From contig JAPLNL010000102.1 of NCBI GenBank assembly GCA_026692905.1, positions 26,328 through 90,327 of the forward strand: a DNA stretch of 64,000 nt, read 5' to 3'. How positions within the stretch are numbered: the stretch's first letter is position 1; the number at the start of each line of letters is the position of its first letter. The position numbers were made by a program, and so were the translations under genes. This DNA comes from Planctomycetota bacterium. GTDB taxonomy: Bacteria > Planctomycetota > Planctomycetia > Pirellulales > Pirellulaceae. The notes under the pieces are model-generated. The model did not search any database. It worked only from the letters and a program-made list of their open reading frames with translations, and was not told the origin of the DNA. Positions 40,700 to 49,070 of the stretch are shown one piece after another.

Positions 40700-40763
40700 G
40701 TAGCACGACGCGCAAGCTAGTGAAGAGCCACACCTACCGTAGCACGACGCGCAAGCTAGTGAA
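40700..40763. repeat. Two copies of repeat R2
   Basis: TACCGTAGCACGACGCGCAA followed by GCTAGTGAA occurs at 40696-40724 and again at 40735-40763, directly after the propeller gene. Confidence 0.8.
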
Positions 40764-40786
40764 CTGGCACCGCGATGAAGCATTTT

Positions 40787-40855
40787 GTAGCAAAACTCGT
40801 CAAGAGTTTCGTTCGTTTATGCGATGCAGCCGAAAGTCTTGACGACTTTCGCTAC
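40787..40855. repeat. Repeat R1, copy 2
   Basis: Palindrome with arms GTAGCAAAACTCGTCAAGAG and GTCTTGACGACTTTCGCTAC; same family as 163-231 and 53774-53842. Confidence 0.85.
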
Positions 40856-40967
40856 ACAAAACTTTTTTAGCAGCGAAAAATGCGTCACAGCGTTGGCGAA
40901 ATAGGGTGTAGCTTAAAACGCGCAAGCTAACGAAATGGGTTGTAGATTCACTAGCTTGCGCGCTTGC

Positions 40968-41052
40968 GCGTCGTGCTAGCTTGCGCGTCGTGCTAGCTTG
41001 CGCGTCGTGCTAGGTATCGCGTCGTGCTAGGTATCGCGTCGTGCTAGGTATA
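40968..41052. repeat. Five tandem 17-bp units of R2
   Basis: Units 1-2 read GCGTCGTGCTAGCTTGC; units 3-5 read GCGTCGTGCTAGGTATC, the last with a terminal A. The array runs into the 3' end of the exporter gene and supplies its stop codon. Confidence 0.9.
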
Positions 41053-43381
41053 TTGGAACCCGCCGCTCACTCAACCGTAGCAGCGCAGGCAAGACGGCCA
41101 GATTGCATAGCAACCCACCGACCATGCTAATCGAAGCAGTCGTTCCGAATACGACCGTTGGCAGGAAATTGCTGACAGCCAATGAGCCGAAACCAAGAAC
41201 CAACGCTAACGTCGATAGTAGCATAGCCATCCCAATTTCCGATTGAGCAGCGATTAACGCTTCATCGAAACTCCGACCCTCATTTCGTTCGCGTCGAAAG
41301 CGAATCAAGTAGTGCAACGACGAGTCGACACTCAATCCCATGGAGACCGCCGCAATCATGGCTGCTCCAAGATTGACTCGAGTTCCTGACCAGCCCATCC
41401 AACCGAGAATACACAAGCTCGGCAATGCGTTCGGCAGAATAGTCAGTAATGCCAACCAAGAACTTCGCAAAGCAATCGCCATCGCGATCCAAATCCCAAT
41501 CGTTGCGGCCGCGAAACAACGCCATTGGTCTTCCACGATGCTCGATACCAACTGTGACAACAACAAATAATAACCAGAGACCAGTCCTTTAGCCTGGCTT
41601 TGGTCCATCGCAGCTTTCCATTCCTCAGTTCGGACCGTAGCTTCGACTAGCTGCCGGACCTCCGCGATAAGCTGTTCCTTTTGCGTCGACTCCGCTTGTT
41701 CTCTGGATCGCAACATAATGCGAAGGTATCGTTGATCATTGCTTGGTTTGGTAATGAGGGTGTCAACAAAGCTCCCCATGACTTGCCTCATTCCCATCAG
41801 CCTAGCCTCGATCGATAGTTTGCCGAGGATCGGTGATGATCGAGAAGCTTGGTCGGCATCGGCAAAACTCATTACCTTGGTCAATCGCAGTGGCTCCTGC
41901 CCTGGAATAACAAGCGTGAGCAAACGCTGCTCCAATGCGGTCACTTGGTCTAAGTACTTCTGGGATAGCATTTTCGGAGCCGGTAAGACGACATCCCAAA
42001 CTCCAGCTCCTCCGAGCTCGCTTTCCACTGCCCGATACGCTATTACCAACGGCGCATCTTGCCGGAAATTTTTGATAAAGTCCGTCTCGACCTTCAGCCG
42101 TAACGAACCCCAAACCGCAAGAATACAAATCCCGAGGGAAACACTAGATACCGTCCAAGGAAACTTGCTCACGCAACGCAAAATCCAGAGCAAGAAGCCC
42201 CGCAGCTTTTCGTCGCCTGGGATCTGAAACAGTTCGTAGGAAAGTCCCAACCGCTTGGCGTATGGATTAGGTGCCAGCGGTACCAATGCCAGCGTGGGGA
42301 TCAAAACAAAAATACCGATGAGGACGACGATGGATGCCAGCGCCATCATGCACCCGTAATCCTGAATCGGTCCCACCTTGGCAAATGACAACGATGCGAA
42401 GCCAATCGCATCGGTGATGCAAGCCCACATGATGGGCTGCCATAAGTTTTTCATCGACGTTCGCAACGCAGCCTCAGGGAAAGATCCGTTCGGTGAAGTT
42501 TGCTCTCGCATTTCCTGCTGGTAACCAAGCATCCAGTGCATTGTGGTAGCAACGCCAATGACAGTCACGATCGATGCAAGCATCGACGAGACCATCGTCA
42601 AATCCCAAGCCAACCACGCTAGCAGGCCTCGTGTTACGATTAGGGACCACTGGACAACGACGATGGAAATCAACGCCCATCGCAACGATCGAAAGCCAAT
42701 CCAAATCAACATTGCCAAGAATACGGTCGAAACGACGCTCAATCGCCTACCATCTAATTCAATCTCATCGAATCCCTCTTCGACCATAACGGGTTGCCCA
42801 ACCAACATGCCTTGGGAAAGTCCCTCTGTTGCGAGCGAGTCTGCAATCTTTCGTAGTTCAGCGAGAGTCTCTTTCGTCCCCGAATATTCACTCGTGGGCT
42901 TTAGCAAACAGGCGATTGCGACCAATTTTCCGTCGCGACTATGCGTCTGCCCCTCAAAGATGGTTTTAAATTCTTGTGCGAGTGCGTTCGAGTCGTCCAG
43001 CAACGCATGGGGGGGCACTTTCTTTTGGAACTGCGAAAAGATGGCGAGGCCTTGATTCAATTGGCCTAACATCTGATCCACTTTAGACAGGTCCATCGCG
43101 ATCGCCACTCCGCGCACGGCTTCGATCCGTTCTCGGATTCCTTTGAGCCGTTCAAGTCCCGTGCCATTGGCTGACCAAAGGGATTCGTCTCGATAAGCGA
43201 AGACCACCAAATCGGAGACTCCGAATCGGGATTGGAGAAACTCGAAGTCGGTTCGGACTGGTGCTTCCGGTGCGAACATGCGGTGCAGTGTTCGATCGAA
43301 ACTAAGCCGTTGGGAAGCAGGCCATGCGGCGAGCAAAAGAATAACACTTAGAGAAAACCAAATCCACCGCCATCGAATCAT
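41027..43381 (-). CDS. MMPL/RND-family exporter (HpnN-like)
   Basis: About 784 aa from ATG 43381, which sits 7 bp after the HAD stop; the frame is open 45 codons further inside that gene. Twelve membrane helices are expected: one near residue 10, a block of five (about 215-390), one near 425, and a C-terminal block of five. The two large loops are periplasmic. SVDSSLHYLIRFRRE and GVATTMHWMLGY are MMPL-type cytoplasmic turns. The substrate may be a lipid or hopanoid (inference). The last seven residues (YLARRDT) and stop come from repeat R2. Confidence 0.88.
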   Translation of the reverse strand: MIRWRWIWFSLSVILLLAAWPASQRLSFDRTLHRMFAPEAPVRTDFEFLQSRFGVSDLVVFAYRDESLWSANGTGLERLKGIRERIEAVRGVAIAMDLSKVDQMLGQLNQGLAIFSQFQKKVPPHALLDDSNALAQEFKTIFEGQTHSRDGKLVAIACLLKPTSEYSGTKETLAELRKIADSLATEGLSQGMLVGQPVMVEEGFDEIELDGRRLSVVSTVFLAMLIWIGFRSLRWALISIVVVQWSLIVTRGLLAWLAWDLTMVSSMLASIVTVIGVATTMHWMLGYQQEMREQTSPNGSFPEAALRTSMKNLWQPIMWACITDAIGFASLSFAKVGPIQDYGCMMALASIVVLIGIFVLIPTLALVPLAPNPYAKRLGLSYELFQIPGDEKLRGFLLWILRCVSKFPWTVSSVSLGICILAVWGSLRLKVETDFIKNFRQDAPLVIAYRAVESELGGAGVWDVVLPAPKMLSQKYLDQVTALEQRLLTLVIPGQEPLRLTKVMSFADADQASRSSPILGKLSIEARLMGMRQVMGSFVDTLITKPSNDQRYLRIMLRSREQAESTQKEQLIAEVRQLVEATVRTEEWKAAMDQSQAKGLVSGYYLLLSQLVSSIVEDQWRCFAAATIGIWIAMAIALRSSWLALLTILPNALPSLCILGWMGWSGTRVNLGAAMIAAVSMGLSVDSSLHYLIRFRRERNEGRSFDEALIAAQSEIGMAMLLSTLALVLGFGSLAVSNFLPTVVFGTTASISMVGGLLCNLAVLPALLRLSERRVPIYLARRDT

Positions 43382-43388
43382 TGGATGT

Positions 43389-44015
43389 TCAGGTTCGAAT
43401 GGGAATGCGTCTAGGAGTGAAAAAGGAGCGAACGTCGACACAGTGCATACCTGCCCGCCTAGCGGCCTCAACGCCAAGGTCCGCGTCTTCGAAAACCAGG
43501 CATTCCTCAGCCGCAACGCCGAGTCGACGAGCAGCTTCTAAAAACACGTCTGGCTCCGGCTTGTGTTTGGCCGTGTCCTCAGCGGTCACAATCGCATCGA
43601 ACCAGTCTAGCATCGCGATTTGTTCCAGCTGCCTATGGATGATCGGCATGAAACCACCGCTGGCGACCGCAATGGGTTTAATGCCGCGATTGTTATTCGC
43701 GATTTCGACGACGGCCGTGATAGGAACAAGCAATTCAATTCGGTCAAGAAAGGCTTGTTCTTTTTCTTGGGCAACCGCCACGATATCCAAAGAGATCCCC
43801 TGCTCGGTCGACAACATGGCAATAATCCGATCGCTGGGCATGCCACCCAACGAATAGAAACGATCCTCTGGAAAAGAAATCCCATATCGCTGCATCGTTT
43901 CGTGCCAGGCAACGAAGTGCACTGGCATCGAGTCCACAAGCGTTCCGTCGCAGTCAAAGATGATCGCTTTGCTAGTCCGTACCAGATCTAGGTCTCTAGG
44001 ATTCAATCTGCTCAC
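43389..44015 (-). CDS. HAD-superfamily phosphatase (beta-phosphoglucomutase-like)
   Basis: 208 aa. Motif I is FDCDGTLVDS (nucleophile Asp near residue 21), motif II is VASGG, the Lys is in KHKPEPDVF, and motif III/IV is VFEDADLGVEAA. The cap domain lies between residues 30 and 100. It may hydrolyse or isomerise a sugar phosphate; the exact substrate cannot be read. The start overlaps the upstream CsrA-fusion gene by 20 bp, and the exporter follows after 7 bp, so all three are likely one transcript. Confidence 0.88.
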   Translation of the reverse strand: MSRLNPRDLDLVRTSKAIIFDCDGTLVDSMPVHFVAWHETMQRYGISFPEDRFYSLGGMPSDRIIAMLSTEQGISLDIVAVAQEKEQAFLDRIELLVPITAVVEIANNNRGIKPIAVASGGFMPIIHRQLEQIAMLDWFDAIVTAEDTAKHKPEPDVFLEAARRLGVAAEECLVFEDADLGVEAARRAGMHCVDVRSFFTPRRIPIRT

Positions 44016-44844
44016 TTTTTACAATATGCTTCCAAAGGTCATGCGGTGTGAGTGGACGTTCCAGCCACCCATCAATTCGATAGGTATTGGACAATTCAAG
44101 TTGCTCCATCGCATTGACGGAATCGCTAGTCATGAAAATCTTGGTGTCATCCAATCTTCGGTCTGACCTCATTGTCCTCACCAATTCCAATCCGTCAAAC
44201 GCCATTGCGCTTGCATTGCAAACCACATAATCAAGTCGATCCGTGGAGCACGCCGCTTGAATCGCTAGCTTGAAATCGTTCACTGTGCATACTTGGCAAC
44301 CGTGAAAGGTTCCAACGGGCAAGGAAAAGCCCTTGGTTTCGGATTCTTCGTTGACAACCAGCACCTGTATTGGGGCCGACGCGGTGGTTTGATAATCCGG
44401 CAAGGATTCGGAGACAAACTCTGGACTTGGTTGTCTCGGTTGACGAGATGCGTCCGTCGCTTCCTTGAGCCAATCCGCGTCCAGTACCGCGATGTCATTG
44501 AGCAAAGCTTCGAGTACTCGATCGGCGCCTACATCGTCACCATCCGCGCGGCGTTGCTGAAAGAGATGCAGACTTGCCTTGATCTCGGTAAGTCGTTGCG
44601 ATAGCTGAAGCACGGGAGGCTCTGCCTCGGGTGCCGCTTTTTGTCCATGGTGGACAGGTATTAGATGGGTGGCTAACTGGCTAGATTGTGAGGCGAGCGC
44701 GAGCTCACCTCGCATGATTTCAACACTTCGCGGCGCCTCGATGCCAATCTTGGCAACGCGACCGTTCACGTCAAGAATTCGAACCGTGATTCCACAATTT
44801 GGAAAGACAATAGATTGATTGTTTCGGCGACCTAAGATCAACAA
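43996..44844 (-). CDS. CsrA domain fused to a degenerate receiver domain
   Basis: 282 aa from TTG 44844, preceded by GGAG at 8 bp; this start gives MLILGRRNNQSIVF, exactly like CsrA (MLILTRR). Residues 1-48 match CsrA strand by strand (RVAKIGIEAPRSVEI), and Arg45 aligns with the RNA-contacting Arg44. Residues 50-155 form a polar helical linker. Residues 160-275 fit a receiver fold (IQVLVVNEES, FDGLELVRTMRSD, IFMTSDS, WLERPLTPHDLW), but the phosphoacceptor Asp is Asn210, the acidic pair reads NEE, and the conserved Lys is Arg263. It is probably a phosphorylation-independent RNA-binding regulator. Confidence 0.8.
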   Translation of the reverse strand: MLILGRRNNQSIVFPNCGITVRILDVNGRVAKIGIEAPRSVEIMRGELALASQSSQLATHLIPVHHGQKAAPEAEPPVLQLSQRLTEIKASLHLFQQRRADGDDVGADRVLEALLNDIAVLDADWLKEATDASRQPRQPSPEFVSESLPDYQTTASAPIQVLVVNEESETKGFSLPVGTFHGCQVCTVNDFKLAIQAACSTDRLDYVVCNASAMAFDGLELVRTMRSDRRLDDTKIFMTSDSVNAMEQLELSNTYRIDGWLERPLTPHDLWKHIVKSEQIES

Positions 44845-45156
44845 GATTGAGACTCCATTCTTGTGCAGATAGATGTATGTTGTCAAAAAACTCGTCAAGC
44901 AGTGTAGCAGCTTCGGAATCGGCCGTGTTGCAGCAACCCAAGAAAGAATTTGTACAAGAATTCGTGTGGTTTGCTAGCAAAGCTACGAGTGTCCCGGCTT
45001 CAGCCTGCATGCAGCAGATGTTGGTGTCCCGGCTCCAGCCGGCTTACAACTGGCAACGAAAAGAGCAATCGACTAAAGCCGCCTAAAGGCGGTACACCAA
45101 CAAGGGGATTCGTTGACTGAGATATTTCTATTACAAGGATAGCCGAAAAGCCCAAG
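44845..45156. repeat. Spacer with R4-type hairpins
   Basis: GTGTCCCGGCTTCAGCCTGC, GGTGTCCCGGCTCCAGCCGG and GCCGCCTAAAGGCGGTACAC (about 44989-45097) are copies of the CCGGCTGAAGCCGG family also at 48999-49070 and 60136-60164. No gene. Confidence 0.7.
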
Positions 45157-45810
45157 CTACGTTTTTTCTGCTTGCTTGCGGCCTTGATACCAATCGTACA
45201 TATCAAAGAGAGACTCCCTCAGATTTTGCTGGTGCCTGCTGCGGGATAGCGCCCAAGTCTCAGATGCCAAAAGATCGGTCGCCATTTCTGGATGCACTGT
45301 TTCTTGCAAGAGTCGCTGCACGACCCAACGCGAGGAAGTTTCGGTAACCGATGTCTCCCAAAGCGTTTGAAATCCTCGAATAACTTGGTGTGCCGTTGCC
45401 AACAGGGCAATGGATTGTCTCCTTGCTCTTCGGTTTACTTGCAATCGCGACCAAAAGCCCAATTGTTCATAGCCGTCTAGGATAACGATTGAATCTTCAG
45501 TCCATGATGAGATTGATTCAAGCAAAGCTTTTCTTGGTGATCGATCCGTTGAGAATCGCAATGAATGAATTTGTGTGTTGGGACGCAAGGATTGAAACTC
45601 GGAAACGAGGTTGGCAAGCAATGTCGATTTGCCAGACCCGTGCGGCCCAATGATGCTCCCTCTTTTCGTTGGCAGCTCCAAGAATTTTTGAGCGAGTTCA
45701 TTGACCGTGCCGCCATCAAAGCGTTGGTAATCGATTGCACCTGGTTGGATGAATCGAGTTGAAAACGGGTTAGCATGCATCGGTAGGCGAATTGAAGCAG
45801 AAAGGATCAT
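45157..45810 (-). CDS. P-loop ATPase of unknown role
   Basis: 217 aa. Walker A is GPHGSGKST near residue 54, Walker B is SIVILDGYEQL near residue 108, and a possible sensor is LLATAHQV. It is shorter than most AAA proteins and lacks a lid domain. It loosely recalls ExeA/TniB-type ATPases. The start may be ATG 45810 (AGG 9 bp upstream) or ATG 45780. It lies upstream of the CsrA-fusion operon on the same strand, 312 bp away. Confidence 0.75.
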   Translation of the reverse strand: MILSASIRLPMHANPFSTRFIQPGAIDYQRFDGGTVNELAQKFLELPTKRGSIIGPHGSGKSTLLANLVSEFQSLRPNTQIHSLRFSTDRSPRKALLESISSWTEDSIVILDGYEQLGFWSRLQVNRRARRQSIALLATAHQVIRGFQTLWETSVTETSSRWVVQRLLQETVHPEMATDLLASETWALSRSRHQQNLRESLFDMYDWYQGRKQAEKT

Positions 45811-45892
45811 TGAGAAGTGCCTCGATTTGTTCGGAGTGGATTGTAACCTGCGAATTCAACTGGAGCAAAATAGCATTCGCTTTGCTCAACCT

Positions 45893-45914
45893 GAGCCGCG
45901 GGCGCCCGCGGCTC
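45893..45914. terminator. Perfect 22-bp GC palindrome after beta-helix gene
   Basis: Arms GAGCCGCGGGC / GCCCGCGGCTC lie 80 bp beyond the beta-helix stop on the minus strand. No T-run. Confidence 0.45.
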
Positions 45915-45993
45915 GGTAATTTGCATACACCAATTGCAAAGTGAATGCCATTTTTAACACCGTGCGACAAATCGTTCATTCACTCATCTGCGA

Positions 45994-47298
45994 TCACGGT
46001 GTGATCTCGGAGTTAGAAACCCCGTCGGTTCCAGGCATCAACCAGTTATTAGAAAAACGTAGATTCCTAGGGGCGTTTGGCTCCCCCTCAATTACGACTG
46101 CATAGCGGTACTTGGCAACACCTCGGTGATGCAGCATATTTCCCTGAATGATGACATCCGTCAGCGGAGGATCGTCGGGCTCTTGTCCATGATCGAATTT
46201 GAAAGGTGAACGTTGCGTACCCCATATCCATGCCGCATCCCCCTCGCCGAAGTCGGAGATGATGTTGTTGGAAATGACAGAACCTCCATCCGTATTCAAA
46301 GCGTGCGAAGCAGTACCGGGCATCATGCCGACGGCCCACAGTGAGTTCTTCGAAAATTGATTGCTGGTTACAACGATGTTTCGAGAACCATGCATGGCCT
46401 TCATTCCCATAAAGCAATTCACGACCACATTCCCGGAAACGATCGCGTGGTCGCAGTGCAAATCGATACCTTGTGCTCCATTTTCGATGTGATTCCCCAT
46501 GATCCTGGTCATGTCGCTCTTTTCAGGCGCGGTCACCAGAATCCCAGAGCCCTGCTGCCAATTCTCAGAATAAGCACGATCCCAAGCCTGCTGGTTCATC
46601 AATTTACCCCTCTCAGGATTCTTCTTGACCCAGTCTCCAAGTTTATATTTTGATTTGATCTCCTCGGTCGGTTTGTACGTGCTTTCGATAATGCGATTGG
46701 ACTCGATGAGCGTGCCGGTACAAGTATTAACGCCAATTCCGGTTCCGTCGGTGCAATTGAATGCGTATCCCCAATTGAGATCGGCGGTCCTATCATCGAC
46801 AGTAATTCGCATGTAGTTTTGGATGGTGCAATGACTGATGCGAGCCCCTTGGCTTTCCCGAAGGACGATCGCTGCGGATCGGGTTCGATTGTTAAAGATG
46901 CGGAGATTATCGAGCACGATGTCTCGCGTGTCGGCGGCCAATACCGCTTCAAAGCGAGTCTCTTCCGTCTGTTTTGCTCGAGTCAATGTGAGATCGCGCA
47001 GTTGCACACCAGACGCATGTTCCACTTCGATGATCGGCTCGTCTGCGTTTTCTTGGATAATTCGTCCTGGTCCAAAAAGCCCCGAGTCATCTTTGTCCAG
47101 GCGAATTCGTTTGGTTATTGCGTAATCACCAGCCGGAACAAAGAGCATCTTTCCAGGATTTGCATCAATCGCAACTTGAATCGACGAATAGTTCGAAATC
47201 GACAGCGATCTCGTCTGCGTATCCTGCATTGGAAGCAAGAACGCGACTGCGCATATCAAGGAAGTTGCAAGTGGTCCGATACATTGAGCCATCTTCAT
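45994..47298 (-). CDS. Secreted right-handed parallel beta-helix protein
   Basis: 434 aa. It has a signal peptide in residues 1-24 (LATSLICAVAFLLP). Repeated short strands with Asn ladders (ANPGKMLFVPAGDYAI, ISHCTIQNYM, IMGNHIENGAQGIDLHC, NIVVTSNQFSKNS, VISNNIISDFG, IIQGNMLHHRG) indicate a pectate-lyase-like beta-helix. It may bind or cleave a polysaccharide; no catalytic set was identified. Its place before two sulfatase genes, same strand, fits sulfated glycan use. Confidence 0.82.
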   Translation of the reverse strand: MKMAQCIGPLATSLICAVAFLLPMQDTQTRSLSISNYSSIQVAIDANPGKMLFVPAGDYAITKRIRLDKDDSGLFGPGRIIQENADEPIIEVEHASGVQLRDLTLTRAKQTEETRFEAVLAADTRDIVLDNLRIFNNRTRSAAIVLRESQGARISHCTIQNYMRITVDDRTADLNWGYAFNCTDGTGIGVNTCTGTLIESNRIIESTYKPTEEIKSKYKLGDWVKKNPERGKLMNQQAWDRAYSENWQQGSGILVTAPEKSDMTRIMGNHIENGAQGIDLHCDHAIVSGNVVVNCFMGMKAMHGSRNIVVTSNQFSKNSLWAVGMMPGTASHALNTDGGSVISNNIISDFGEGDAAWIWGTQRSPFKFDHGQEPDDPPLTDVIIQGNMLHHRGVAKYRYAVVIEGEPNAPRNLRFSNNWLMPGTDGVSNSEITP

Positions 47299-47340
47299 CG
47301 TACTACTTTAGGGACGGGAAATCGTTTGTTAGCTTCTGCT

Positions 47341-47393
47341 CATCGAAGCAACGCTTCGATGAAAACTCGTTTAACAGTCAGCCGTTGGCGTAC
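47341..47393. repeat. Hairpin plus single arm of R3
   Basis: CATCGAAGC-AAC-GCTTCGATG (47341-47361) followed by GTTTAACAGTCAGCCGTTGG (47369-). Confidence 0.7.
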
Positions 47394-47450
47394 TCTGAAT
47401 ACCAAAGTACATGGTAGTTGTAACCAATCAGAACATGACTTGATCATCGC

Positions 47451-48968
47451 TTATGGCTCAGTCAAAAGTGGCGCCCATAAAGTCGGATTCACTTCGGGTG
47501 TTTTGCCGGAAGCAGGAAATGTGGCTTTTGCTGCTTCTCGCAACTGTGCCGATAACTCTTCGATCGTTTTTGCATGCTCCGGTTGACTGGCCAAATTCGT
47601 AAGCTCAAACTCGTCTGCGTCATGGTCATACAATTCTCGACCTTGAGCACCTTCGTCCCACTCGGTGTAACGCCATCTAGGGGTTCGCAAGCTATATCCA
47701 AAAAAGCTCTTCTTCGCATTCGGTCTCTGAGCAGCAGTTGGCGTTGCGGGACCGCGAGTGACTTGCGTTAGCGCCCAGCCTCGTCCCACGACATTTGGAT
47801 CCTTGAGCATCGGAACCAAACTCTGCCCTTGCATATTCGATGGTGCGTTGACTCCACAAAGTTCGGTCAGTGTCGGGAAAAGATCGATATGCGATACCGG
47901 TGACTTGGCAACGCCACCCTTAGCAGAAAGGCCTGGAGCCACAATCAACATTGGAACTCGTGCGCTTTCCTCAAACAGGCTCATCTTTTGCCAAAGTCCA
48001 TGCTCGCCAGTGTGATAGCCATGGTCGCTCGTGAACACAATAATCGTATTGTCCGATAGCCCAAGCTTGTCCAACGTCTCGATCACCTTGCCAACTTGTG
48101 CGTCCATGAAACTAATACTTGCATAATAGGCTTGTAGAGCCTCACGACGCAAATCATCGGTAAGTTTGTCCTGCTCTTTTTTGGAGCTCTCAAGTCCCGC
48201 TGGCGGAATATCCTGTCGATCCTGCTCAATGTTCGAAACAACTCGCATCTCGTTTTCTGGATACCAACCAAAATATGGATCTTTGGGAGCAACATAAGGC
48301 GTGTGCGGGCGGAAGAAACCAACCGCCAGAAAAAACGGTCTGTCCTTTCGATTGGCACATCGCTCCAACACCCATTGAGCGTCCTCGGCCATCAACGCGT
48401 CCGTATGGTATTGATCGCTTTTTGGCGAAGCGTACCAGCTGAGCGTGCCACCGAACTGGTTTGGCGTCAGCGTCTTGATCTGCGGATGATGCTCAAGCCG
48501 GTCGACGCCCGCTGGATTTAGCTCCAGTTCCCAAGAGGCTGGATCGTCGTGACCGTTGGTGCCAATCGAATTGGGAACGTTGTAGTGATAGAGTTTGCCT
48601 ATTCGGCCTGCAAAGTAGCCGGACAATCGAAACGCTTGCGACAAACTGTGCTGTGCGGGAATCGTTTGCCGAAAGATCAAGGAGTTGGCCAAAATGCCTG
48701 TGCTGTTTGGATAGAGACCGGTCAACATCGAATTGCGACTCGGACCACAAAGCGGAAACGTGCAATAAGACCGTTCGAATCGGACTCCGCGAGCAGCCAG
48801 CCGATCGATATTCGGCGTTTTGGCTTTTGGATCGCCATAACAACCAAGCATGTTGTTCAAGTCGTCTGAAATCAGGAATAGTACGTTGGGTGGTTTGTCG
48901 GCGCCGTGGATGTTTTGAGAGATTGAGCTGAGGAGGAATAACAAGCAGAGGACGGAGAGTTTTTGCAT
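47451..48968 (-). CDS. Sulfatase, iduronate-2-sulfatase-like
   Basis: 505 aa from ATG 48968. It has a signal peptide (LSVLCLLFLLSSISQNIHG). NVLFLISDDLNNMLGCYG carries the metal-binding Asp pair. CGPSRNSMLTG holds the Cys turned into formylglycine by FGE. FTSDHGYHTGEHGLWQK is the second metal site, typical of the IDS-like group. It probably removes sulfate from a sulfated polysaccharide in the periplasm. The frame extends 32 codons upstream through repeat R4, which is not part of the protein. It is downstream of the second sulfatase on the same strand. Confidence 0.93.
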   Translation of the reverse strand: MQKLSVLCLLFLLSSISQNIHGADKPPNVLFLISDDLNNMLGCYGDPKAKTPNIDRLAARGVRFERSYCTFPLCGPSRNSMLTGLYPNSTGILANSLIFRQTIPAQHSLSQAFRLSGYFAGRIGKLYHYNVPNSIGTNGHDDPASWELELNPAGVDRLEHHPQIKTLTPNQFGGTLSWYASPKSDQYHTDALMAEDAQWVLERCANRKDRPFFLAVGFFRPHTPYVAPKDPYFGWYPENEMRVVSNIEQDRQDIPPAGLESSKKEQDKLTDDLRREALQAYYASISFMDAQVGKVIETLDKLGLSDNTIIVFTSDHGYHTGEHGLWQKMSLFEESARVPMLIVAPGLSAKGGVAKSPVSHIDLFPTLTELCGVNAPSNMQGQSLVPMLKDPNVVGRGWALTQVTRGPATPTAAQRPNAKKSFFGYSLRTPRWRYTEWDEGAQGRELYDHDADEFELTNLASQPEHAKTIEELSAQLREAAKATFPASGKTPEVNPTLWAPLLTEP

Positions 48969-48998
48969 GATTTTATGATTGGAGGGGAGGGAACTGGG

Positions 48999-49070
48999 TT
49001 GGTGTACCGGCTGCAGCCGGCTAAAGCCAAAAAGACGGGGACTAGCCGGCTGAAGCCGGTACACCAGCGG
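48999..49070. repeat. Repeat R4 between the two sulfatase genes
   Basis: GGTGTACCGGCTGCAGCCGG and CCGGCTGAAGCCGGTACACC, inverted, about 18 nt apart, ending right at the stop of the upstream sulfatase. Confidence 0.8.

Noticed and set aside
40968..41052. CRISPR array
   Set aside because: The 17-bp units are directly adjacent without spacers; it is a simple tandem array.
44847..45086. 79-aa plus-strand frame
   Set aside because: Runs antisense over the CsrA-fusion leader and through R4 hairpins; no ribosome site.
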